DNA of 64,000 nucleotides, from the NCBI RefSeq assembly GCF_005771675.1, contig NZ_VAJM01000022.1, positions 1 through 64,000 on the forward strand. Reading direction: 5' to 3'. Position 1 is the first letter of the stretch; the number at the start of each line of letters is the position of its first letter. Source of the stretch: Hymenobacter jeollabukensis (GTDB lineage Bacteria > Bacteroidota > Bacteroidia > Cytophagales > Hymenobacteraceae). Position numbers and translations under genes: made by a program. Below the pieces are notes generated by a model. That model searched no databases. It had not been told where the DNA came from and saw nothing but the letters and a program-made list of their open reading frames with translations. Below, piece by piece: positions 8,434 to 18,500 of the stretch.

Positions 8434-10872
8434 ATGCTCCGTCATTACCTCACCGTCACCGTGCGGAATCTGCTTAAGCACAAGCTGATATCCGCCATCA
8501 ACCTCTTCGGCCTGACCACGGGACTGACCTGCTGCCTGCTGATTCTGGCCTACATCCTGCACGAAACCAGCTACGACCGCCGCGTGCCTGAGGCCGAGCG
8601 CATATACCGCGTCACCCGCGACTTCTACAACCCCGACGGGGCCACGACGCTGCAGCTCAGCTCGGTGGCGCCGCCCATCGGGCCGCTGCTCCAAAACGAC
8701 TTCCCGCAGATCAAGCAGATGACGCGGCTGCTCTTCAGCGGCCCCATCGTGGTGCGCCACGGGGAGAAGATTCTGACCGAGGACAGCCTGACCTTTGCCG
8801 AGCCGGGCTTCCTGCCCATGTTCGGTATCCGGCTGCTGAGCGGCGACGCCCGCACGGCCCTGCAGGAGCCGCGGGCGGTGCTGCTGGAGCAGCGCACCGC
8901 CCGCAAGTACTTCGGCTCTGAAAACCCGGTGAACCAGGAGCTGAAAATCGACGCGGGCATCCTCTGCAAGGTGGTGGGCGTGTTCCAGGGCCTGCCCGAA
9001 AACGCCCACCTGCACCCGGCCGTGCTCGTCTCGTTCAGCACCCTGAACGACTCCACCATCTACGGGGAACGGCAGCTGCGCACCAGCTGGAGCAACAACG
9101 CCTTCCGCACCTACCTGCAGTTGCCCGCCGGCTACGACGCCCGGCAGCTGGAGGCGCAGTTTCCGGCCTTCCTCGACCGGCACATGCCCCAGCCCAAGCG
9201 CGCCACTGATTACGTGCGGCCCTCCAAGATGACCAGCCTGGCCCTGCAGCGCCTCACCGACATTCACCTGCACTCCAACCGCGCCGACGAAATCGAGGCC
9301 AACGGCGACGTGAACCGGGTGTACATCTTCGGCATCATTGCCCTGTTCGTGCTGCTCATTGCCTGCATCAACTACATGAACCTGAGCACCGCCCGGGCCG
9401 CGCTGCGCGCCAAGGAAGTGGGCGTGCGCAAAGTGGTCGGGGCGCAGCGCTCCGAAATCATTCTGCAGTTTCTGGGCGAGTCGGTGCTGATTACGGCCGT
9501 GGCCACGGTGCTGGCGGTGGGCTGCACGGTGCTGGCTCTGCCCTGGCTGAGCCGGCTGGCGGGCACGGCCCTGCCGCCGCAGCTGCTGTGGCAGCCGGCG
9601 GTGCTGCTGGCCCTGCTGCTGCTGCCGCTGGTGGTCGGCGGGGTGTCGGGGCTGTACCCGGCGCTGTTCATGTCTTCGTTCCAGCCCCAGCAGATTCTGA
9701 AGGGCTTCCTGAAAGTCAGCGGGGGCCTCGCGTTCCGGCGGGTGCTGGTGGTGGTGCAGTTCGTGGTGTCCATCGGGCTGCTGGTGAGCACCGCCGTGGT
9801 GGCCCTGCAGCTGCGCTACCTGCAGCAGGCCCCGCTGGGCTACAACCGCGAGCAAATCGTGACCCTGGCCTACCCGCAGAGCCTGACGCCGCAGTACGAA
9901 GCCTTCCGCCACGCCCTGCAGCAGCAAAGCGGCGTGCAAGAGCTGGGCCGCTCCTCGCGCATCCCCACCGGCCGCCTGCTCGACGCCAGCGACGCGGCCG
10001 CCACCGTCGGCGACTCGCTGCGGCCCACCTCGGCCAACGTGAAGTACGTGAGCACCGACGAGCATTTCCTGCCCACCTACGGCATCCGCCTGGCCGCTGG
10101 GCGCAACTTCGACCCCAAGGCCTACCCCACCGACACCACCGGCTTTATCCTCAACGCCAGCACCGTGCGCCTGGTCGGCTGGAAGTCGCCGGCCGAGGCC
10201 GTGGGGCAGGTGTTCCGCTACGGCGGGGTGCTGGGCCGCGTCATCGGCGTGACGGAGGACTTTCACTTCGAATCTTTGCACCAGCCCATCGTGCCGATGG
10301 TGCTGTTTCTGGGCACCGTCACCTCGCGGGCCCCCTACAACCAGCTGTCGGTGAAGCTGGCCGGGGCCGACGTGCCGGGCACGCTGCAGCATTTGGAGCG
10401 CACCTGGAAGCAGTTTCTGCCCGAGCAGCCCTTCACCTACACTTTCCTTGACGAGAGCTACGCCCAGCTCTACCAGGCCGAGCAGCGCCAGAGCCTGCTC
10501 TTCGGCATCTTCGCCGGCATTGCCATTCTCATTGCCTGCCTGGGCTTGTTCGGGCTGTCGTCCTTTGCCATCACCCAGCGCGTGAAGGAAATTGGCATCC
10601 GCAAGGTACTCGGGGCCAGCACCTCCGCCATCGTGCTGCTGCTTTCCAGCGACTTTATGCGGCTGGTGGTGGTGGCGGCCCTGCTGGCCTTTCCGCTCTC
10701 CTGGTACGTGATGCACCGCTGGCTGCAGGATTTCGCCTACCGCATCAACATGCCTTGGTGGATTTTCCCGCTGGCCGGCCTGGCCGCCGCCGCCGTAGCC
10801 CTGGTCACCATCGTGTCGCAGACGGTGAGCGTGGCCCGCGCCAACCCGGTGAAGAGCCTGCGCACGGAGTAA
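8434..10872 (+). CDS. MacB-like FtsX-family ABC permease
   Basis: 812 residues. One N-terminal membrane helix (about 19-42, AINLFGLTTGLTCCLLILAY) is followed by a MacB_PCD periplasmic domain. Three helices then form an FtsX core (about 290-430), with the signature ALRAKEVGVRKVVGAQRSEI. A second periplasmic segment (about 450-670) and a second FtsX core follow (ITQRVKEIGIRKVLGASTSA). This duplicated arrangement is usual for Bacteroidota export permeases. With the adaptor and ATPase upstream it should form a tripartite exporter, energised in the cytoplasm and acting from the periplasmic side. Substrate not deducible. Confidence 0.92.
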   Translation: MLRHYLTVTVRNLLKHKLISAINLFGLTTGLTCCLLILAYILHETSYDRRVPEAERIYRVTRDFYNPDGATTLQLSSVAPPIGPLLQNDFPQIKQMTRLLFSGPIVVRHGEKILTEDSLTFAEPGFLPMFGIRLLSGDARTALQEPRAVLLEQRTARKYFGSENPVNQELKIDAGILCKVVGVFQGLPENAHLHPAVLVSFSTLNDSTIYGERQLRTSWSNNAFRTYLQLPAGYDARQLEAQFPAFLDRHMPQPKRATDYVRPSKMTSLALQRLTDIHLHSNRADEIEANGDVNRVYIFGIIALFVLLIACINYMNLSTARAALRAKEVGVRKVVGAQRSEIILQFLGESVLITAVATVLAVGCTVLALPWLSRLAGTALPPQLLWQPAVLLALLLLPLVVGGVSGLYPALFMSSFQPQQILKGFLKVSGGLAFRRVLVVVQFVVSIGLLVSTAVVALQLRYLQQAPLGYNREQIVTLAYPQSLTPQYEAFRHALQQQSGVQELGRSSRIPTGRLLDASDAAATVGDSLRPTSANVKYVSTDEHFLPTYGIRLAAGRNFDPKAYPTDTTGFILNASTVRLVGWKSPAEAVGQVFRYGGVLGRVIGVTEDFHFESLHQPIVPMVLFLGTVTSRAPYNQLSVKLAGADVPGTLQHLERTWKQFLPEQPFTYTFLDESYAQLYQAEQRQSLLFGIFAGIAILIACLGLFGLSSFAITQRVKEIGIRKVLGASTSAIVLLLSSDFMRLVVVAALLAFPLSWYVMHRWLQDFAYRINMPWWIFPLAGLAAAAVALVTIVSQTVSVARANPVKSLRTE

Positions 10873-11070
10873 GGCGGTTGACCAGGAGGCTGTAAACTAT
10901 TTTCTGCATTCCTCCCAATAGGACACACCGTTCAGGCCACTCAACGACGGTCCGGGTTTGTGCGGGCTTGATTGGTGTATCCAGGGCCAGAAAGGGCCTA
11001 CAAGCCGGGCCGCACCTCAACTCGTCCCTATCGGACAACTTGCCTTGCGCTGGCCAATATCCCCTGAACC

Positions 11071-11116
11071 GCAACGCGCCGCTACCACCCGTTCTCCGGC
11101 AGTAGCGGCGCGTTGC
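11071..11116. terminator. Perfect 15-bp inverted repeat between convergent genes
   Basis: GCAACGCGCCGCTAC (11071-11085) and its exact complement (11102-11116) are separated by 16 nt. There is no long T-run, so termination is inferred from position between the permease (+) and the T9SS protein (-). Nothing else is recognisable in the ~300-bp spacer. Confidence 0.55.
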
Positions 11117-11180
11117 ATTATGAGCACGGGACAGATGCTAACCTGCGCCGGTTGCCGACACAGGGCGGCCGCGCGGGCAC

Positions 11181-13592
11181 TTACTGCTTGACGATGCGGC
11201 GGCGGTACACCTGGTCGCCCAGCTGCACGCGCAGCAGGTACATGCCGTTGGGCAGATTGGTCAGGTCTAGCCCGGCGCCATCGGTCTGGTACACGCGGTG
11301 GCCCTGCAGGCTAAACAGCTCGATGTGCGCCCGGCCCCGCTGCCCGGCGGCCAGCACCCGCAGGTAGCCCGTCGTGGGGTTGGGGTAGGCCACCAGCTCC
11401 GGCATGGGCTGCGCGGGCCGTTCCGCAGTGGTAAACGTGGTATCGGTGCTGTAGAAGCGCACCCCGTTGTGCACGAAGCGTAGCCGCACGCGGTAGCTGG
11501 TGGCTGGCTGCAGGCCGTTGAACACCGGCCCCCGCAGCGAATCGGGCAGGTACCAGGGCGCATTATAGGCAAACGTCGACTGCGGGTAGCCCACACCGCT
11601 GGTCGGGCCGTACTCGAAGTAGAGGCTGTCGACCGAGCAGTTGACCGTGGTCAGGGCCGCCGCCAGCGTGGCGCTGCTGTCGGTAAGGGCCACCGGGGGC
11701 AGCGCCCGGGCCCGGAAGGGCCGGGTCGGCTGGGCCAGGGAATGCCGCACGAGCATGCCGTGGCGGCCCCCGAGTACCAAGGCCTGCCCATTGCGGGTGT
11801 ACGCGGCGGACTGGGAGCTGAGGTTACGCTCCCAGAGCCAGTTGGCGCCGCCGTCGGTGGTGCGGAACACGTTGCCGGCGTCGTCCTGCACGCAGCCGTT
11901 GCCGCGGTCGAAGAACCGGATGTTCCGGGGGTGCCCGCTGGCGTAGTTGCGGGTGCGATTGAGCATGCTGGCGGTCCAGGTAGCGCCCCCGTCGGTGGTT
12001 TTGAACAGCTGCCCGCTGTCGTCGACGACGTAGCCGGTTTGCGCGTCGACGAAATCCAGCCCGGCCAGCGACGAGACGTACATGCTGCTCAGGTTCAACG
12101 CCTGCCACGACTGCCCCCCGTTGGTGGTGCGGTACACGGTGTTGTAGGTGAGGGCGAAGCCGGTGGTGGCGCTGGGGAAGCTGAAGTAGCGCAGCGGATT
12201 GACCGGGGCCCCGCTGCTGATGCTTTGCCAGCTGCGGCCGCCGTCGGTGGTGCGGGCCAGCAGCGGGCCCAGGCCGTTGTTGTCGCCGGCCACGTAGCCC
12301 ACCTGGCTATCGACCATTTCGAGGGCTATCAGGTTGGTGCCGTACGGAAACTGCGCCGGCACCGTGCTGCTGGTCCACGTTTGGCCCCCGTCGCCGGAGC
12401 GGGTCACGGTGCTGTTGCCCCCGGCAATAACCACGGTATTGGCGTCGGGGCAGGCCATGCGGTTGCCGCCCACCGGCGCCTGCACCGTCCAGGTGTCGCC
12501 GCCGTCGGTAGTTTTCAGCAGCCCCGAGCCGCTGAGCGCGTAGCCGGTCAGGCCGTGCCCCGGAAATTCCACCGCCTGCATATCCCCCATCAGTGGCCCC
12601 AGCGGCAGCCAGGTGCGGCCCCCGTCGGTGGTGCGCATGATGGGGCCCCGGTAGCCGGTGCCGGTGACGTAGCCTGTGCTCGGCGAGGTGAAGCACACGC
12701 TGGTCCAGCCGTAGCCGCCGTAGAAGCCGCCCCCGGCCGGGCCCAGGCTGGTCCAGCTGGCGCCCGCGTCGGTGGTGGTGTACACCACGCCCACGTCGCC
12801 CACGGCAAAGCCCGTGGTGGCTGACACGAAATGCATAGCGTAGGTGTCCTCCAGACGGTTGGGCAGCACCGCCCAGGTTTGGCCGCCGTCGGTGGTGCGC
12901 AGCAGGTCGCTGTGTTCCCGGTGCGCAAATCCGATCCGCGGGCTGATGAAGTGCAGCATGGTAATTTCCGAGGGAACGTACGACACCTCCGTCAGCTTCA
13001 CCCAGCTGGCCCCGCCGTCGATGGTTTTGTAGATGCGCCCGTAGGAAGCCCCCACGTAGCCCACCCGCCCCGATACGAACGCGCTGCTCAACACCCGCTG
13101 CACCCCCGTGACGCTGGCCTGCTGCCAGCTGCGGCCGCCATCGGTGGAGCGCCGCACCAGGCCGTTTTCGGTTACTTCCACCACCGTATCGGCCCGGAGC
13201 GCGTGCAGGCTGGCGTAAGGATACTGCAGGTCGCTGCCGTAGTAGATGTTGTTCACGGGCTGGGGCGCCCGCGACACTCGTTGCCAGTTGGTGCCGCGGT
13301 CGGTGCTGCGCCAGAGCACGCCCGCACGGGTCAGCAGGTAGCCGGTGCCCTCGGGCGAAAACTCCAGATCGACGGCGCCGGGGTAGCGCTGCACCTCCTG
13401 CCAGCTCAGGCCGGCATCGTCGGTGCGCAGCAGCATGCCCGGTGTCTGCAGCACAAAGCCCCGGTTGGCATCAACGAAGCGGACTTCCCGGCCCGCGTAC
13501 GCATTGGGCTTCGGGTTAAGCCATTGCCACTGCGCCCGGGCCGGTACGGCCACCAGTAGTAAGCAGATTATCCAAGCGAAGAACTGTTTCAT
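11181..13592 (-). CDS. Secreted YCF48/BNR-like repeat protein with T9SS type A sorting domain
   Basis: About 803 residues from MKQFFAWIICLLLVAVPARA, a clear signal peptide; an ATG two codons earlier is equally possible. I count about 13 repeats of the type (K/R)TTDGG..W spaced by ~45-50 residues (for example RTDDAGLSW, RSTDGGRSW, RTTDGGQTW, KTTDGGATW), which fold as a beta-propeller of the YCF48/sortilin type. A fibronectin-like module (about 610-710) follows. The last ~75 residues, starting ELVAYPNPTTGYLRV and ending GMYLLRVQLGDQVYRRRIVK, are a type A sorting domain. The protein is exported through the T9SS. The propeller usually binds partners rather than catalyses; ligand unknown. Confidence 0.9.
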   Translation of the reverse strand: MKQFFAWIICLLLVAVPARAQWQWLNPKPNAYAGREVRFVDANRGFVLQTPGMLLRTDDAGLSWQEVQRYPGAVDLEFSPEGTGYLLTRAGVLWRSTDRGTNWQRVSRAPQPVNNIYYGSDLQYPYASLHALRADTVVEVTENGLVRRSTDGGRSWQQASVTGVQRVLSSAFVSGRVGYVGASYGRIYKTIDGGASWVKLTEVSYVPSEITMLHFISPRIGFAHREHSDLLRTTDGGQTWAVLPNRLEDTYAMHFVSATTGFAVGDVGVVYTTTDAGASWTSLGPAGGGFYGGYGWTSVCFTSPSTGYVTGTGYRGPIMRTTDGGRTWLPLGPLMGDMQAVEFPGHGLTGYALSGSGLLKTTDGGDTWTVQAPVGGNRMACPDANTVVIAGGNSTVTRSGDGGQTWTSSTVPAQFPYGTNLIALEMVDSQVGYVAGDNNGLGPLLARTTDGGRSWQSISSGAPVNPLRYFSFPSATTGFALTYNTVYRTTNGGQSWQALNLSSMYVSSLAGLDFVDAQTGYVVDDSGQLFKTTDGGATWTASMLNRTRNYASGHPRNIRFFDRGNGCVQDDAGNVFRTTDGGANWLWERNLSSQSAAYTRNGQALVLGGRHGMLVRHSLAQPTRPFRARALPPVALTDSSATLAAALTTVNCSVDSLYFEYGPTSGVGYPQSTFAYNAPWYLPDSLRGPVFNGLQPATSYRVRLRFVHNGVRFYSTDTTFTTAERPAQPMPELVAYPNPTTGYLRVLAAGQRGRAHIELFSLQGHRVYQTDGAGLDLTNLPNGMYLLRVQLGDQVYRRRIVKQ

Positions 13593-13680
13593 ATACATAG
13601 GGTAAGCGTTAGCCGTTCGACCTGCCCGGCGGCTAGCTGCGGGCCGTAGCAGGCCGCCAAAAATAGCCCACCGACCAACA

Positions 13681-13710
13681 AAAAAACCGCTCTTGTGGAG
13701 CGGTTTTTTT
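13681..13710 (-). terminator. Rho-independent terminator of the argF' transcript
   Basis: AAAAAACCGCTC / loop / GAGCGGTTTTTT forms a 12-bp perfect stem with T-runs on both sides. It lies 19 bp past the argF' stop on the minus strand. Confidence 0.85.
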
Positions 13711-13728
13711 GTTGACCAGCGGCACCGC

Positions 13729-14673
13729 TTACTTCAGCATCTCGTGCAGCACCGTCTGCATGGAGAAGACGCGGTTGCCGGCTTCCTGCACCACCAGGGA
13801 GTTGGGCGAGTCCAGCACCGCGTCGGCCACTTCCACGTTGCGGCGCACCGGCAGGCAGTGGATGAATTTCGCGTCGTTGGTCAGGGCCATGTGGCGGGCG
13901 TCCACCATCCAGCTCGGGTCCTGGGTCAGCACCTTGCCGTAGTCCTGGTAGCTGCTCCAGTTCTTGGCGTACACGTAGTCGGCGCCTTCCAGGGCCTTGG
14001 CCTGGTCGTATTCGATGCGGGCGCCCTTGGTGAACTGTTCGGCCAGTTCGTACCCGGCGGGGTGGGTGATGACGAAGTCCACCCAGTCGACTTCCGAAAA
14101 CCAGTCGGCGAAGGAGTTGGGCACGCACTGTGGCAGGGCGCGCACGTGCGGGGCCCAGGTCAGCACCACTTTCACGCGCTCGGTTTGCTTGGTTTCGGCC
14201 ACGGTGATGAGGTCGGCGAAGCTCTGCAGCGGGTGCAGGGTGGCGCTTTCCAGGCTGATGATGGGCACGGTGGCGTGCTGCAGAATCTTGTTGAAGACCA
14301 CCTCGTGGTAGTCCTCGTCGCGGTCCTTGAGGCCGGGGAAGGTGCGCACGCCCAGCACATCGCAGTACTGGCTCATCACGGCAATGGCTTCCTTGATGTG
14401 CTCCTGCGTGCTGCCGTTCATCACCGCGCCGTCGGCCATTTCCAGGGTCCAGGAGTCGGCGCCGGCGTTGAGCACCCAGGCTTGGGCCCCGAGGTTGTAG
14501 GCGGCCTTGATGGAACTCAGGCGGGTGCGCAGGCTGGGGTTGAAGAAAATCAGCCCGATGGTCTTGTTCCGGCCCAGGTGCTGGTAGCCGAAAGGGTTCT
14601 GCTTAATCTCCAGCGCCTGTTGCAGCAGGGCGCGGTAGTCGGGTACGTCGGCGAACGAGGTGAATTTGTTCAT
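13729..14673 (-). CDS. argF': N-acylornithine carbamoyltransferase (acetyl- or succinyl-)
   Basis: 314 residues. It transfers carbamoyl phosphate to an N-acylated ornithine, giving N-acylcitrulline, the Bacteroidota/Xanthomonas variant of arginine synthesis. Visible motifs are the carbamoyl-phosphate loop NPSLRTR (45-51), HPLQSFADL, TWAPHVRALPQ and HCLPVRR. The 80-90 loop reads ADGAVMNGSTQEH. In the B. fragilis succinylornithine enzyme the specificity residue at position 90 is Pro (KPEH), and in the Xanthomonas acetylornithine enzyme it is Glu. Here residue 90 is Gln, so the acyl group cannot be read off directly. The carbamoyl-phosphate synthase genes lie just upstream on the same strand. 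Confidence 0.93.
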   Translation of the reverse strand: MNKFTSFADVPDYRALLQQALEIKQNPFGYQHLGRNKTIGLIFFNPSLRTRLSSIKAAYNLGAQAWVLNAGADSWTLEMADGAVMNGSTQEHIKEAIAVMSQYCDVLGVRTFPGLKDRDEDYHEVVFNKILQHATVPIISLESATLHPLQSFADLITVAETKQTERVKVVLTWAPHVRALPQCVPNSFADWFSEVDWVDFVITHPAGYELAEQFTKGARIEYDQAKALEGADYVYAKNWSSYQDYGKVLTQDPSWMVDARHMALTNDAKFIHCLPVRRNVEVADAVLDSPNSLVVQEAGNRVFSMQTVLHEMLK

Positions 14674-14721
14674 GGGGTGTTCTACGGTATTTCAGAACGG
14701 CAGACGGCAAAGGTCGTCAGG

Positions 14722-14764
14722 TCGTCATGCTGAGCTTGTCGAAGCATCTCTACCGCTTCGTTGG
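14722..14764 (-). repeat. Half copy of GTCATGCTGAGC-family repeat overlapping a gene end
   Basis: GTCATGCTGAGCTTGTCGAA, then GCATCTCTACCGCTTCGTTGG, the single-arm form of the element at 24827. Its inner end contains the stop codon (CTA read as TAG) and last codons of the DKNYY gene at 14750. Confidence 0.8.
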
Positions 14765-15457
14765 CTGGTTACTTGAGCGTAATGGGTATGCCAGCTTATA
14801 GCCTTTTGGAGCACGAAAAGCGCGTACTGGCACCTGCGTCAGTTTTTCGTTCTTCAGTACTACCAAGCCGTCCGTAAGGTACATATCGTTGGAGCCGCAC
14901 GGTACTGCGGAATTTTCGGGTCCGGCATATACCCGCAGGGCCGTGGGCCGCAGTGTTGGCACTTGATTGGCGCCCAGGAATACGTGCTGCGTGTCGTAGC
15001 CCACTTCTAAGCCAGGCAGAGCGCGAAATGTGAGCGGGTCGGCTCCGGGCACTATCACAAAAAGAGTGTTGTGGCCTGAAAAGCAGAAGTAATACACGCC
15101 GTTCTTGTCGGCGGAGTAGTTGCTGCTATCTACATCGTGGTAAGTGGATGGGTCTAGCGTCGGGCATTTTATAAACACCACAAACCCGGCTTTATCCGAC
15201 TCCGGGTCACTATCCGATAACTCGAACTGACCGCGGTAGAATTGCCCGCTGTCATCCCGGTAAAACCGCCGGAATACCCGCCGCAACTGGCGTTTCGCGG
15301 CTGCTTGCTCAAATTTGGTATCGATCAGCTTGTTCCGCTTTGCCAACACCCGGGCAAAGCGCTGCTTGCTGGAATCAGTCGGAGTTGCCGTTTGGGCTTG
15401 GCAGGCGAATAATGCCAGTGTGTTCAGCAACAAGAATAGCAGCGGTTTAGCTAGCAT
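14750..15457 (-). CDS. DKNYY-like lipoprotein of unknown function
   Basis: 235 residues. The N-terminus MLAKPLLFLLLNTLALFAC ends in a lipobox-like LFAC (Cys19), so it is a probable lipoprotein; cleavage after QAQ by signal peptidase I is the alternative. The middle contains YHDVDSSNYSADKNGVYYF, the hallmark of the DKNYY repeat family, whose function is unknown. Codon use is less GC-rich than in the neighbours. The last residues (QPTKR) and the stop codon lie inside an intergenic repeat, so the C-terminus may have been changed by its insertion. It sits between carB and argF', but nothing links it to arginine synthesis. Confidence 0.75.
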   Translation of the reverse strand: MLAKPLLFLLLNTLALFACQAQTATPTDSSKQRFARVLAKRNKLIDTKFEQAAAKRQLRRVFRRFYRDDSGQFYRGQFELSDSDPESDKAGFVVFIKCPTLDPSTYHDVDSSNYSADKNGVYYFCFSGHNTLFVIVPGADPLTFRALPGLEVGYDTQHVFLGANQVPTLRPTALRVYAGPENSAVPCGSNDMYLTDGLVVLKNEKLTQVPVRAFRAPKGYKLAYPLRSSNQPTKR

Positions 15458-15504
15458 TAGGATCTTCGGTCAACAGAACATTGAACAAGCAAGAAACGCA
15501 AGAA

Positions 15505-15549
15505 CGCCATGCTGAGCACGCGAGATGTCTCGATAAGCTCGACATGACG
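15505..15549 (-). repeat. Half copy of GTCATGTCGAGC-family repeat
   Basis: On the minus strand it reads CGTCATGTCGAGCTTATCGA, then GACATCTCGCGTGCTCAGCA. It lies 28 bp past the carB stop, and the T-run TTCTTTTTT follows on the plus strand. Confidence 0.75.
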
Positions 15550-15577
15550 TTCTTTTTTAGCGCGTCCTCGCAGCCGG

Positions 15578-18500
15578 CTACGCTTCCACCGCCTGCGCCT
15601 TGAACTCCTTCCAGCTCTTGATGCTCAGATCCTGCAGCTTCAGCGTGGTGAAGGCCTTGATGAAGGCTTTGGCCAGGCGGGCGTTGGTGATGAGCGGGAT
15701 GTTGAAGTCCACGGCCGTGCGGCGGATTTTGTAGTCGTTGTCCAGCTCGCCCTTGGTCAGGTTCTTCGGGATGTTGATGACCAGGTCGATTTTCCGCTCG
15801 CGCAGGTAGGTCAGGGCGTTGGGCTCCTGCAGCTCGTCGGGCCAGTAGACCAGGGTGCTGGCCACGCCGTTTTCGGTCAGGAACAGGTGCGTACCGTGGG
15901 TGGCGTAGATGGTATAGTCCTTCTGCACCAGCAGCTTGGCGGCGCTGAGCAGGGCCACCTTGGAGAGCAGCGGGCCGCTGGACATCAGCACCGTCTTTTC
16001 CGGAATGCGGTAGCCCACCGACAGCAGCGACTTCAGCAGCGCCTCCTCGGCCGTGTCGCCCAGGCAGCCCACCTCGCCGGTGCTCGTCATGTCCACGCGC
16101 AGCACCGGGTCGGCGCCCTGCAGGCGGGTAAAGGAGAACTGCGAGGCCTTCACGCCCACGAAGGGCAGGTCATATACTAGCTCGCTCGCGTCGCGCTCCA
16201 CGTGCTGGCCCAGCAGCACCTTCGTGGCCTTCTTGATCAGGTTGTGGCCCGATACCTTGCTCACGAACGGGAAGCTGCGGGAGGCGCGCAGGTTGCACTC
16301 GATAACGCGGATGGCGCCGTTTTTCTCCAGGAACTGGATGTTGAACGGCCCGCTGATTTCGAAGCGCTTGGCAATCTTCTCGGCAATGACCTTGAGCTTG
16401 CGCACCGTGCCCACGTACACGCGCTGCGGCGGGTAGTACATGGTGGCGTCGCCGGAGTGGACGCCGGCAAACTCCACGTGCTCCGATATGGCGTACGACA
16501 CGATTTCGCCCTTGTCGGCCACCGCGTCCAGCTCGATTTCCTTGGCTTCCTGGATAAACTCCGACACCACCACCGGGTACTCGGCGCTGACCTCCACGGC
16601 CAGCTTCAGGTATTCCTCCAGCTCCTGCGGGTTCGACACCACGTTCATAGCCGCCCCCGACAGCACGTAGCTCGGCCGGATCAGCACCGGGAAGCCGACT
16701 TCTTTCACGAAGCCATAGATGGCCTCCATCGTGGTAAGCTCGCTCCAGCGCGGTTGGGCAATGCCCAGCTCGTCCATGATGCTGCTGAACTTGTGGCGGT
16801 TTTCGGCCTCGTCGATGCGGGCGGCGGCGGTGCCCAGGATGGGCGCGCCGGCCTGCTCCAGGCGGGTGGCAATGTTGTTCGGAATCTGCCCGCCGGTGCT
16901 CAGAATCACGCCCTGCGGCGCCTCGAAGTCCAGGATGTCCATCACCCGCTCGTAGCTCAATTCCTCGAAGTACAGGCGGTCCGACACGTCGTAGTCGGTG
17001 CTTACGGTTTCGGGGTTGTAGTTGATGATGATGGACTTGTAGCCCTCCTCGTTCACCGTCTGGGCCGCATTGACGCCGCACCAGTCAAACTCCACCGAGG
17101 AGCCAATGCGGTACACACCCGAGCCCAGCACCACCACCGACTTGTCGGTTTCCGGCGCCAGGTCGTTTTCGGTGCCGTGGTAGGTCAGGTAGAGGTAGTT
17201 GGTCTGGGCCGGAAATTCGGCCGCCAGCGTGTCGATTTGCTTGACCACGGGCAGTACGCCCAGGGCCTTGCGGCGGGCGCGCACCAGCATTTCGTTGGCC
17301 TTCACCTCGGCCGGGCCGAGCAATTGCACGGCCAGCTGCTGGTCGGAGAAGCCCGCTTTCTTGGCCTGGCGCAGCAGGTCGGTGTCGAGGGCATCGAGGC
17401 CGCCCTGCTGGCGCTTTTCGCCGAGCTGCAGGCCCAGCTGGTAGATGCCGTAGAGGCGCTGCAAAAACCACCGGTCGATGCGCGTCAGCTCGTACACGCG
17501 CTCCACGTCGTAGCCGGCCTGGAAAGCCTCGTTGATGGCGAAGATGCGCTCCTCGTTCGGCTCGCTCAGCAGCGTGTCGAGGTCCGCGAGGTCGATGGGC
17601 TCGGGCTTGTTGGCCACGAAGCCGCGCCGGCCGGTGTCGAGCATCCGCAGGCCCTTCTGCACGGCCTCCTCGAAGGTTTTGCCGATGGCCATGACCTCGC
17701 CCACGCTCTTCATGGCCGAGCCGATCTGGCGCTGCACGCCCGCAAACTTGCTCAAATCCCAGCGCGGCAGCTTCACCACCAGGTAGTCGAGCGAAGGCTC
17801 GAAGAAGGCCGAGGTGGTCTGCGTCACGCTGTTTTTCAGCTCGGCCAGCGAGTAGCCCAGGCTGAGCTTGGCGGCCACGAAAGCCAGCGGGTAGCCGGTA
17901 GCCTTGGAAGCCAGGGCCGAGGAGCGCGACAAACGGGCATTCACCTCAATCACGCGGTATTCCTCCGAGTGCGGGTCGAGGGCGTACTGAATGTTGCACT
18001 CGCCCACGATGCCCAGGTGGCGGATGGTCTTGATGCCGATGCTGCGCAGCTTGTGGTACTCGCGGTTGCTCAGCGTCTGCGACGGGGCCACCACGATGCT
18101 CTCCCCGGTGTGGATACCGATGGGGTCGAAGTTCTCCATGTTGCAGACGGTGATGCAGTTGTCGAACTGGTCGCGCACCACCTCGTACTCCACCTCCTTC
18201 CAGCCTTTCAGCGACTCTTCCACCAGAATCTGGTCCGACGTCGAGAAGGATTTCTGGGCCAGGGTGCGCAGCTCCTCCATGTTGTTGGCGAAGCCGCTGC
18301 CCAGGCCGCCCAGCGCGAAAGCGGCGCGCACGATGATGGGGAAGCCAATCCGCTCCGCTGCGGCCAGGGCGTCTTCCATCGTCGTCACGGCTTCGCTGCG
18401 GGCCGTGAGCACGCCGATCTGGTCGAGCTTTTCCTTGAAGATGTCGCGGTCCTCGGTGTCGATGATGCTCTGCACGGGCGTGCCGAGCACGCGCACGTTG

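Noticed and set aside
8293-10716. 807-residue open frame on the minus strand
   Set aside because: Antisense to the permease, whose domains are clear; composition is shadow-like.
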